This document shows positions 1-5,773 of a stretch of DNA of 5,773 nucleotides, in pieces. Position numbers and translations under genes: made by a program. A model generated the notes under the pieces. The model worked only from the letters and a program-made list of their open reading frames with translations. It did no database searches and had not been told where the DNA came from. The DNA comes from an uncultured Ruminococcus sp. (lineage in GTDB: Bacteria; Bacillota; Clostridia; Oscillospirales; Ruminococcaceae), in assembly GCA_946188175.1 (NCBI GenBank), contig CAMHUJ010000128.1:1-5773 (forward strand), written 5' to 3'. Each line of letters opens with the position of its first letter. The stretch's first letter is position 1.

Positions 1-130
1 CGTCATGATTGACATCCGCAAAGCGCCAGCCGACCGATGTGATATTGACATTCGGATCCTCGGCGCAGAACCGCGCAAGCATCACCGCATCGCTGACATC
101 GACCGTACCGTCACAGTTGAAATCGCCGTA
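1..130 (-). other. Dockerin domain of the protease (first repeat complete, second truncated by the window)
   Basis: From residue 1356 the protein reads YGDFNCDGTVDVSDAVMLAR, an F-hand calcium loop of the D-x-N-x-D-G-x-x-D-x-x-D type. The ligand positions are Asp1358, Asn1360, Asp1362, Asp1366 and Asp1369. The usual A-V-x-L-A-R-F helix follows. A linker of about 17 residues leads to ADVNHDG, the start of the second duplicated loop, where the window ends. Val1367 and Ser1368 occupy the positions that usually contribute to cohesin specificity. In known cellulosomes dockerins bind cohesins on scaffoldins. About 25-30 more residues would be expected, giving a protein of roughly 1420-1430 residues. 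Confidence 0.93.
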
Positions 131-3100
131 TTTCGGCCATGCAGGAATGTCGATCTGCTGCGTTGTTCCGTCCGGAAGCATTGCGGTTCCGGTTTTCAGA
201 TCAACCTGGACAGTGTATGCTTTGCCGTCAGCATAGCTGTTCTCAAAGAGGGCGACTGCATCGTGTCCGACCGTGACCTTCTTTGTCTCCGGCACATCCT
301 GTCCGGCAACCCGAGCCATATACTGCCCGACAAATGCATCATATGCCTGATCGGTGCCGAGTGCCAGATAGCCCGTAACTGTATCGGTATTCTCCAGCCG
401 GACCAGATTCTGCACCGCCACATTCACACCGTTGAGGAACACCGAAAAACCGCCGATTGCATTGACCGAGCCGTCCGGCTGCGGGTTCAGCGACACAATG
501 AAGGAATCATTGAACTCTTTTTCCGGATACGGCGCATCGACGATCAGCTGCATGATCTCAAAATTGCCCCAGTCAAACTTATGCTCATAGTTATATGTGA
601 AATGGAATTCTCTGGAGAATGTCGGATCGGCAAAGGAGACCGCGCGGAAGGTATCCTCGGTGAATTCATAGATGCCGTCCTCTGCGATATAAACGCCGGG
701 ACGCAGCGGATTCGGAACCGTCTCAACCTTTTGCGGATTGATTGTATTGTATGCGGTTTCGGTCAGATTGAAGGCGCGGTCGATTGTATTGATGCTGTAG
801 CATTCCAGATCGGTTACATCGTAAATCAGCGTATAAACGCCGTTTTCATCCGGTTCTGCCTGAATGATATCCGCAAAGTCAAACTGTTCCGCCCATGCGC
901 CTCCGATGTGCGTCCGGTACATGAAATTGTAGAACATCGGCAGCGTTTCATCCTGCGGCTGGAACTCCTCGCGGTTAATGAGTTCATAATTATAGAGCGT
1001 ATTGCCGTATGCGGCATTCACCGCCTTGTGCATATAATACATCGGCATACGGCCGTATCTGATCTCTTTAGACGGATTATAATGATCTGCGGCGCCGCCT
1101 CTGCCTCTGCCGAAGATGAAGAAGCCGTCGAGATTGCTGTCCGATGCAGTAATGCGGAGCAGCTGACGGCTGCCCGAATGCGTCAGTTCCGTCTGCACTT
1201 CCGGCGGCGTCAGATCCACGATCACCGGAACGCGGAAGGATTCGGCGCGTCTGCGCTCCTCCGTTGCATCATCCGGCATTTCGACCGAGGTCTCCGCGAT
1301 ATACTCACCCTCTGCAAGACCGAGCAGATCGGTGCCGGTCGAAAAGCCGTAGCGTCCGGGCTCGGTATCCAGACACAGCATCGTAAACTCGTTTGTGGGG
1401 ACGGGCGTGCCGTCAGCATTCATCAGCTTTACATCATGCACGACCAGACGGTACGGCGAATGCATCGTGAACACCGGCTGTTCGGCGATGCCGTCGCCGT
1501 TCGGGGAGATATAGACCGTATCGACCGGATCATTCTGTGCGGTCTGTGCCATTCGGAACCGCGATTCAATGACGTCATACAGTATGGATTCCTGTTCGCG
1601 GTCTTTCGCAGCGAACGCCTCCTTTGCCTCCTTGAAGCGGTCCAGAGAGGTGTCCGAACAATCTCTGTGATACATATAGGTATAGCACAGATCAAGATAT
1701 TCCTGCATTTCCTCCGTCATGAACGGGGTAACAAATTCTTCTGCATATTTTGCCCATTCGGTGAAGCTCCGGCTGCTTTCAATCGAGGTCTCCGTCCCGT
1801 GGAAATGCGCGCCCCAGCCTGCATAATCGGTCAGCGGCGTTTTGCTGTAGTCACCGGTAAAGCCCGAGAGCGGAACCGAGATATCCGGATTGTTTTCTGC
1901 GCCGGAAAGCAGCAGGAACCCGTCAATATAGAAGCCATAGCGGAAGAATTTTTCCAGTTCCTCTGCCTGTTCTGCATCGAGCGTCACATGAATGCGGAGC
2001 ATTTTCGTTTCTCCTGCCGCGATTTCTCTGCATTCGCCGCAGTCCGCCGAACAGTTGAGCGTCTGCTGTCCGCTCAGGATCGCCCTGCCTGCATCGTCCA
2101 GATCAATCTGATCGGTCGTCAGTTCCAGATGCGCATCGGAAAACCGTACTGCCTTATCGCCGAGATTCTGCAATGTCAGCTGAAAACTGAAATCGGTGCC
2201 GGTCTGATCGCGCAGACTGATCTTCGATTCTCCCTCCGCACCGGTCAGGAGAATGTGATTCTGCATTGCGCGGTCCATACGCACCAGACCTGCGCCCTGT
2301 CTGCGCGGTGAGACATACATTCCGTCCTCGGCAAGCGGCTCCGCAGCGGTCAACAGCAGATTCCGGATTCTGCGCTCCTGCGCAGTTCCGGCAAGGTCAC
2401 TATCCTGTTTTTTCAGATACTGCTTGAGAATTGCCGTACAGCCGCTCAGATACGGCGCTGCCATGGATGTACCGGAGAGCTTCGCCGTCTGACCGTCATA
2501 CGCAGCGGATTCGACCATGCCGCCGATGCCCATGATATCCGGCCGCAGCTCGAGCGAACTGTGCATACCCCAGCTCGAAAAGGAACTGACCATGCAGTCC
2601 GTCCGGACTGTTTCATGCTTTCCAAGCAGCGTGACGGATTTATCCTTTGCATTGCGCAGAAGCTGTCCGTCCGAATGCGAGATCACCGCAACCGGCACGC
2701 CGTCCGGCGAATACGGCACGATACATGCATGATCCTCATGATTATAAGCGATCACGCCGAGCGCGCCAGCTTTTCTTGCCGCATACGCCATGGACCAGAA
2801 CCCCTGAAAGCCGCGTGTGACCAGTGCAAATTTGCCGGACAGATCCTTTCCGTCGAAATCGCTGTCCGTACCGAAGCCGCAGTATTCATATTCATAGGTT
2901 CCGGGCGAAAGATGATCGCAGAGGTATTCAAAATGATCCTCCTGTGTTTGCAGATCGACATGGTCAAAGCTGCTGTACAGGATCTGTTTTCCGTCATGTT
3001 CCAGCACACCGAATTTTGTATCCGCCGGATTATCCGCGGAAGCCACAGCCAGCGCGCGGTTTCCCTCATTGATCATGCAGTTCATCGTGCAGTGATCGGG

Positions 3101-4195
3101 AAATGCGGGTTCTGTCCTGACCTTGCCGTCAATGCCGTTGTTTCCGGCGGCGATACAGACCGTCACACCTGCATCGGTTGCCGCATTGACTGCCTTCGTG
3201 ATGAGATGATCCTCGCCGGGCACATAGCTGTCTATACCGATGCTCATATTGATCACATCCGCATGCAGCCTGACCGCATCCTCGATCATCGCGGCAAGCT
3301 GATCGTTCTCGCGGTTCAGATTATGCCGCAGATCATGCAGCATATCCGCACCCGGCGTGCTGAATGCGGAAGGCGTTACAAGCATCCGGTCGATCGCCAT
3401 GAAAATGATCTGTGCATCCTTTGCAATGCCTGCGATCTGCCGGTTATCCTCCGTTGTGATCTGATTTCCGGCTGCGATACCGGCAACATGCGTGCCGTGA
3501 TACTGATTGATGTCCGGATTCGCAACCGCATACGGATCCTCAAGATCGAGATAATCTGCCGCAAACGGCACCTTGCTGCTGATAAATGCTTTCTCCGGAT
3601 CGACATTGATATGCAGTCCGACCGTATCAATGATCTCTTTGATATCGTTCTGCGTCAGCTTTGCAGGGACATCCTCTGCCAGCGGTGCAAACATCGGGTG
3701 TGTCGTATCGAGCTCACTGTCAATGAAGCAGATTACCTCACCGGCGCCCGTGCAGCCGGTTTCCTCATAATACGCCGGAAGTCCGCCGCGCGGCATGGCA
3801 TCCGAAAGATCCGTCTGCAAGGTGATCTCCCTGCACGGCTCAACTGCGGTCACCTGCGGCATCGCAAGCACCGTATCCGTCAGCGACTGCGGCATCATGC
3901 AGGAAAAACCGTTCATCAGCGTAACAAACTGATACCGCATCTCCGCCTCCGGATACAGCCTGCAAATCGCAGCAAAGACGGCGTTCTGCATTGCCGTGCG
4001 CACCGCTGCCGTACTCTGACTGTCCGTGCAGGGCAGCGCATCGTCCCCGAGCATCACCGTCATCGGAATGGCTTCCTCCTCAGCAGCGGTCTGTGCCGAA
4101 GCCGGAAGCCGGAAGCTGCAATGTTCAGCCGGTGCCGCCGAAAGCAGAAGCGCTGCTGCGAGACTGATGATTCTGCGTCCCAAATTCTTTCTCAT
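1..4195 (-). CDS. Secreted dockerin-bearing S8 subtilisin-like serine protease (C5a-peptidase/lactocepin-like), 3' end beyond window
   Basis: This is predicted to be an extracellular endopeptidase held on a cohesin scaffold. The frame is open for 1398 codons and I followed it end to end without a frameshift. Residues 1-34 look like a Sec signal peptide: basic RKNLGRR, hydrophobic IISLAAALLLSAAP, and a possible ASA|QT cleavage site. Residues 40-135 resemble an I9-type propeptide (MNGFS, MPQVTAVEP). The S8 domain covers about 145-640. It has Asp159 in FIDSELD, His233 in HGTHVAG, oxyanion Asn352 in AAGNNG and Ser577 in GTSMAAP. A PA domain is inserted at about 415-520 (TRG at 460-462, GVIAYNHED). 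An Fn3_5-like domain starts near 648 and runs to GFTGDY (778-783). SPNGDG lies at 897-902 and a further Ig/Fn3-like region follows DLTPPEV near 995. A dockerin starts at 1356. The segment SSKVPFAADY before His233 and this domain order match the lactocepin/C5a clade. The ATG at 4195 is chosen for its ribosome binding site and signal peptide. One oddity is Glu161 where DTG/DSG is usual. The substrate cannot be read from the sequence. Confidence 0.95.
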   Translation of the reverse strand, partial: MRKNLGRRIISLAAALLLSAAPAEHCSFRLPASAQTAAEEEAIPMTVMLGDDALPCTDSQSTAAVRTAMQNAVFAAICRLYPEAEMRYQFVTLMNGFSCMMPQSLTDTVLAMPQVTAVEPCREITLQTDLSDAMPRGGLPAYYEETGCTGAGEVICFIDSELDTTHPMFAPLAEDVPAKLTQNDIKEIIDTVGLHINVDPEKAFISSKVPFAADYLDLEDPYAVANPDINQYHGTHVAGIAAGNQITTEDNRQIAGIAKDAQIIFMAIDRMLVTPSAFSTPGADMLHDLRHNLNRENDQLAAMIEDAVRLHADVINMSIGIDSYVPGEDHLITKAVNAATDAGVTVCIAAGNNGIDGKVRTEPAFPDHCTMNCMINEGNRALAVASADNPADTKFGVLEHDGKQILYSSFDHVDLQTQEDHFEYLCDHLSPGTYEYEYCGFGTDSDFDGKDLSGKFALVTRGFQGFWSMAYAARKAGALGVIAYNHEDHACIVPYSPDGVPVAVISHSDGQLLRNAKDKSVTLLGKHETVRTDCMVSSFSSWGMHSSLELRPDIMGIGGMVESAAYDGQTAKLSGTSMAAPYLSGCTAILKQYLKKQDSDLAGTAQERRIRNLLLTAAEPLAEDGMYVSPRRQGAGLVRMDRAMQNHILLTGAEGESKISLRDQTGTDFSFQLTLQNLGDKAVRFSDAHLELTTDQIDLDDAGRAILSGQQTLNCSADCGECREIAAGETKMLRIHVTLDAEQAEELEKFFRYGFYIDGFLLLSGAENNPDISVPLSGFTGDYSKTPLTDYAGWGAHFHGTETSIESSRSFTEWAKYAEEFVTPFMTEEMQEYLDLCYTYMYHRDCSDTSLDRFKEAKEAFAAKDREQESILYDVIESRFRMAQTAQNDPVDTVYISPNGDGIAEQPVFTMHSPYRLVVHDVKLMNADGTPVPTNEFTMLCLDTEPGRYGFSTGTDLLGLAEGEYIAETSVEMPDDATEERRRAESFRVPVIVDLTPPEVQTELTHSGSRQLLRITASDSNLDGFFIFGRGRGGAADHYNPSKEIRYGRMPMYYMHKAVNAAYGNTLYNYELINREEFQPQDETLPMFYNFMYRTHIGGAWAEQFDFADIIQAEPDENGVYTLIYDVTDLECYSINTIDRAFNLTETAYNTINPQKVETVPNPLRPGVYIAEDGIYEFTEDTFRAVSFADPTFSREFHFTYNYEHKFDWGNFEIMQLIVDAPYPEKEFNDSFIVSLNPQPDGSVNAIGGFSVFLNGVNVAVQNLVRLENTDTVTGYLALGTDQAYDAFVGQYMARVAGQDVPETKKVTVGHDAVALFENSYADGKAYTVQVDLKTGTAMLPDGTTQQIDIPAWPKYGDFNCDGTVDVSDAVMLARFCAEDPNVNITSVGWRFADVNHD

Positions 4196-4203
4196 AATCC
4201 CAA

Positions 4204-4211
4204 CCCTTTCT
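4204..4211 (-). promoter_or_regulatory. Ribosome binding site of the protease gene
   Basis: On the minus strand AGAAAGGG lies 8 bases before the ATG at 4195. This spacing fixes the start and puts the signal peptide at the N terminus. An overlapping frame that starts at 4322 has no such site and stops at 4125. Confidence 0.8.
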
Positions 4212-4220
4212 GTGTGAATT

Positions 4221-4274
4221 CCGGTTCTTCCGGTTGTCCTTATATACCGGGACGGGAAAAATAAGTATCCGGTT
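4221..4274. repeat. Three copies of CCGGTT upstream of the protease
   Basis: CCGGTT occurs at 4221-4226, 4230-4235 and 4269-4274 on the plus strand (AACCGG on the coding strand). The first two form a direct repeat with a 9-base period. They sit between the protease start and the neighbouring gene, where an operator would lie. Binding by a regulator is inference only. The motif is short and chance recurrence is possible. Confidence 0.35.
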
Positions 4275-4289
4275 ACATTTTCGTGTAAC
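4272..4289. promoter_or_regulatory. Operator-like inverted repeat upstream of the protease
   Basis: GTTACA and TGTAAC form perfect 6-base arms around a 6-base centre (TTTTCG on the plus strand). The repeat lies 77 bases upstream of the protease start and overlaps one CCGGTT copy. This layout fits a dimeric regulator site, or a weak hairpin in a read-through transcript. No strong -35/-10 pair is visible around it. The best candidate on the coding strand is TTGCGT with GATACT 18 bases on, which is weak. Confidence 0.4.
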
Positions 4290-4336
4290 GCAAGTGTGAA
4301 ATAATCCGCGGGTGCGCTCCATGCGTAAGAATCAGG

Positions 4337-5467
4337 TCAGGATTTTTTCGTGCGGATGTATTCAATATCGCCGTCAGAAAAGGCTGTGCCGATGCCGTCA
4401 TAGCGCCGGAGAACATCCCTGTGCTGACCGGTTTTCAGATAGCCGCGGATCAGTTTGGCTGCCGTTTTGATTGCCGCCTCCCATTCCATTGCGCCGTTCG
4501 TGTTCACCATAAACATATTGTCAGAGCAATAGGTGACATTGCATGCCCAGTCATCGTCGTCGGGATCAAAGTCCTCCGTCACGCTGAAATAGATGCCGAA
4601 GCCGTCCTCCGACGGTGAAAAAAGGTCAAAATAGATGCCGCCGCTTTCGGGGATATCCTGTTCCAGTTCGTTGTCAAGCCATGCCGCGAACTTTTCAGTG
4701 CTGTCGGGCGCGGCTTTCGGCTTTGCAGATTTCCTTGCGCCGGAGACAAGCTGACGGGAGAACTTCCAGCCGCCCTCGGCATCATGCCGGTACTCCGTGA
4801 TTGTTTTCAGGTCCGGCGTGATCTCATACAGTGTCTCGTAATACTGCGTATCCGCTGGGTTTTTGGTGTTGCCGTTCTCATCCAGATGCGTGACATAATC
4901 ATAGAAATAACAGATGATCGGCTGCGCCGCATCATCCGGATATTCGTAAACATTTGCGACTGCACGCCCGAAATGGCTGTAATCATCCGGCTGAAAACAC
5001 GGTACATCTATATTGGCATAGAACAGTACCCGTCCTTTTTCATCAAAACGGTATTTCGTGATTTGCGGCGTCCGGACTTTCCTGTACAGCTCGGTCGGCG
5101 TGCGCAGTTCCATTGTCATGATGCATGTATCCCCGTCGAAATCAAACCAGAAAGAAGTCATTTCTGTTTTGTAGATGTTGACGGATTTACAGTACAGCGG
5201 TCTGCCGCTGCTGTCATAGCCGGTTTCACAGTAATTGCCGTTCTCCGGAATGGATTTCAGTACGCGTCCCAGCTTGTATCCGCCGATGACCCGGTGATTG
5301 ATGAGGCTGACGGGTTCCGTTTCGCCGGTGGAATAAACCTTGCGCACGCAGTTCTGAAAAGCGCCTTCGATAATCTCCTCCAGATGTTCCTTTGCATATG
5401 CCACAGCAGGCAGACAGCGCATGATCTCCTGATTGAGCATTTTACATTTTTCATTCCTGTTATTCAT
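4337..5467 (-). CDS. Two-domain cytoplasmic protein of unknown function, 376 residues
   Basis: I do not recognise a named family. There is no signal peptide or membrane segment, so it is probably cytoplasmic. Residues 1-240 have a helical start, then a beta-rich region with recurring aromatic/hydrophobic-Asp-x-x-Gly motifs: YDSSG at 84-88, FDEKG at 141-145, LDENG at 195-199 and HDAEG at 228-232. These are loosely reminiscent of YD/RHS-type hairpins. A basic, alanine-rich linker (about 243-254) leads to a second domain at 257-376. That domain has an acidic run DPDDDDWAC (301-309), a helix around 329-345 and a C-terminal SDGDIEYI (364-371). From memory, small proteins with an FxDGDxE ending and a DDDWAC-like centre occur among uncharacterised Firmicute proteins, some suspected of being immunity proteins; this is a weak lead. 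The ATG at 5467 is chosen because a strong ribosome binding site and promoter lie just upstream. A 69-codon in-frame extension from a TTG at 5674 would run through that promoter. The stop is TGA. The next gene, the protease, starts 141 bases on. Confidence 0.88.
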   Translation of the reverse strand: MNNRNEKCKMLNQEIMRCLPAVAYAKEHLEEIIEGAFQNCVRKVYSTGETEPVSLINHRVIGGYKLGRVLKSIPENGNYCETGYDSSGRPLYCKSVNIYKTEMTSFWFDFDGDTCIMTMELRTPTELYRKVRTPQITKYRFDEKGRVLFYANIDVPCFQPDDYSHFGRAVANVYEYPDDAAQPIICYFYDYVTHLDENGNTKNPADTQYYETLYEITPDLKTITEYRHDAEGGWKFSRQLVSGARKSAKPKAAPDSTEKFAAWLDNELEQDIPESGGIYFDLFSPSEDGFGIYFSVTEDFDPDDDDWACNVTYCSDNMFMVNTNGAMEWEAAIKTAAKLIRGYLKTGQHRDVLRRYDGIGTAFSDGDIEYIRTKKS

Positions 5468-5473
5468 TGTGAA

Positions 5474-5483
5474 GCTCCTTTCT
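5474..5483 (-). promoter_or_regulatory. Ribosome binding site of the 376-residue orphan
   Basis: AGAAAGGAGC on the minus strand is close to the ideal anti-16S sequence and ends 6 bases before the ATG at 5467. It decides the start in favour of this ATG over the upstream in-frame TTG. Confidence 0.88.
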
Positions 5484-5500
5484 GACGGACACTTTTTCTC

Positions 5501-5529
5501 ATTATAGCATATCTGCTTGATTATTGCAA
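5501..5529 (-). promoter_or_regulatory. Housekeeping-sigma promoter for the 376-residue orphan
   Basis: On the minus strand a perfect -10 box TATAAT (5506-5501) is preceded by TGC, an extended -10. At a 17-base spacing lies the -35-like TTGCAA (5529-5524). Transcription would start near 5494, leaving a leader of about 27 bases that contains the ribosome binding site. It may also drive the protease by read-through, since no terminator is visible after the orphan gene. Confidence 0.8.
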
Positions 5530-5550
5530 CAGACAAGGGCGATCTTTTGT

Positions 5551-5566
5551 ATACGCCGCAGCGTAT
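5551..5566. repeat. Perfect inverted repeat just upstream of the orphan's promoter
   Basis: ATACGC and GCGTAT form 6-base arms around CGCA. The repeat lies about 21 bases upstream of the -35 box of the minus-strand promoter. It could be an activator or repressor site, or a small hairpin in a longer transcript. No T-run follows on either strand, so it is not an intrinsic terminator. Confidence 0.4.
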
Positions 5567-5593
5567 GAGATTTCTCGGAATACAGCAGGAAAA

Positions 5594-5627
5594 CAGCCCT
5601 CTGCAACGGTACGGCTGCTGATTTTTA
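5594..5627 (+). terminator. Weak hairpin with T-rich tail, possible terminator
   Basis: CAGCC (5594-5598) can pair with GGCTG (5613-5617) across a 14-base loop, and CTGATTTTTATT follows. An outer CAGCAG (5583-5588) can alternatively pair with CTGCTG (5615-5620). The stems are short and the loop is large, and no plus-strand gene is seen upstream to terminate. It might stop antisense transcription or may be chance. Confidence 0.2.
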
Positions 5628-5641
5628 TTCTGCTTTGCACG

Positions 5642-5695
5642 GATGCGGGCGTAGATTTCAGTTGCTGATTTCAAGTTCTACATATCAATCGCATC
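5642..5695. other. Nested inverted repeats, possible structured RNA element
   Basis: GATGCG (5642-5647) pairs with CGCATC (5690-5695). Inside it GTAGA (5651-5655) pairs with TCTAC (5677-5681). Inside that CAG-TTG-CTG (5659-5667) can form a small tip. GATTTCA is also directly repeated at 5654 and 5667. The order is consistent with one interrupted stem on either strand. Internal loops are unpaired and the arms are short, so it could be chance. No known riboswitch class is recognised. Confidence 0.25.
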
Positions 5696-5700
5696 GGCAG

Positions 5701-5750
5701 CAATTTCAATACAACTTTTTATATAATATGTAATATAAAAATTGAACAAG
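5701..5750. promoter_or_regulatory. AT-rich block with promoter-like boxes for the divergent edge gene
   Basis: The stretch is almost pure A/T and much poorer in GC than the rest of the window. On the plus strand TATAAT lies at 5722-5727, 25 bases before the ATG at 5753, but no good -35 is found at 16-18 bases. On the minus strand TTGTTC (5749-5744) and TATATA (5725-5720) are 18 bases apart and could form a weak second promoter pointing toward the orphan gene. TTCAAT (5705-5710) and ATTGAA (5741-5746) form an inverted repeat around the core. Confidence 0.35.
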
Positions 5751-5752
5751 TT

Positions 5753-5773
5753 ATGAAGAAGGTATTTATTAGT
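5753..5773 (+). CDS. Possible start of a divergent gene, cut by the window edge
   Basis: ATG at 5753 opens a frame reading M-K-K-V-F-I-S before the window ends. A basic start followed by a beta-strand-like V-F-I-S is a common beginning of small cytoplasmic nucleotide-binding or TIR-like proteins, but seven residues cannot identify a family. It lies 25 bases after TATAAT in an AT-rich block. No clear ribosome binding site precedes this ATG. Alternatively the AAGAAGG inside it could serve a start codon beyond the edge. Confidence 0.35.

Noticed and set aside
5..2311. 768-codon open frame on the plus strand
   Set aside because: It is antisense to the protease, whose frame carries the signal peptide, S8 triad and dockerin. 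Its translation is rich in Arg, Ile, Cys and His with no domain, as expected of a complementary-frame shadow of a codon-biased gene.
2561..4264. 567-codon open frame on the plus strand
   Set aside because: It is the same kind of antisense shadow over the catalytic domain and propeptide. There is no ribosome binding site and no recognisable motif.
4125..4322. 65-codon minus-strand frame overlapping the protease start
   Set aside because: It is one frame off the protease, has no ribosome binding site, and stops inside the signal/propeptide region.
4290..4336. Terminator between the orphan and the protease
   Set aside because: Only a 3-base GCG/CGC stem could be found after the TGA, with no T-run, so I do not call one.
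4784..5485. 233-codon open frame on the plus strand
   Set aside because: It lies antisense to the 376-residue orphan, runs across that gene's ribosome binding site, and shows no domain.
5468..5674. 69-codon N-terminal extension of the orphan from a TTG at 5674
   Set aside because: It would cross a near-consensus promoter and a strong ribosome binding site that both serve the ATG at 5467. The extra residues look like translated intergenic DNA.
1..5773. CRISPR array, tRNA/rRNA gene, insertion sequence or attachment site
   Set aside because: I saw no regularly spaced repeats, tRNA-like cloverleaf, transposase motifs or terminal repeats on either strand.

Overview
This window most likely comes from a cellulosome-type or dockerin-using gut or rumen Firmicute of the Ruminococcus/Oscillospiraceae kind. 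The evidence is a type-I-like calcium-binding dockerin of the style common in Ruminococcus, AGAAAGG(A/G)G-type ribosome binding sites, moderate GC content, and a lactocepin/C5a-peptidase-like secreted subtilisase. The species cannot be fixed from the sequence.

Positions 1-4195 (minus strand) hold one uninterrupted reading frame of 1398 codons that runs off the left edge. It encodes a secreted S8 serine protease. In order it has a signal peptide, an inhibitor-like propeptide, a subtilisin catalytic domain with Asp159, His233, Asn352 and Ser577 and an inserted PA domain, an Fn3-like domain, a helix-rich stretch, further beta-rich Ig/Fn3-like regions, and a C-terminal dockerin. The window edge cuts the dockerin in its second repeat. 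Very long open frames on the plus strand over this gene are antisense shadows.

Positions 4196-4336 are the 141-base gap upstream of the protease. It carries a clear ribosome binding site, a perfect 6+6 inverted repeat and three CCGGTT motifs, but no convincing terminator. Positions 4337-5467 (minus strand) encode a 376-residue cytoplasmic-looking protein of unknown function. It has an N-terminal part with recurring aromatic-Asp-x-x-Gly motifs, a basic linker and an acidic C-terminal domain. A near-consensus promoter and a strong ribosome binding site decide its start.

Positions 5530-5752 are intergenic and rich in short inverted repeats, ending in a very AT-rich block. At the right edge an ATG at 5753 on the plus strand begins M-K-K-V-F-I-S, which looks like the start of a divergent gene cut by the window.

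The protease and the orphan protein lie on the same strand and may be co-transcribed, because no terminator is visible between them. Nothing in the sequence proves that they act together. The most notable content is a C5a-peptidase/lactocepin-type protease that carries a dockerin, which implies docking to a cohesin scaffold instead of covalent cell-wall anchoring.
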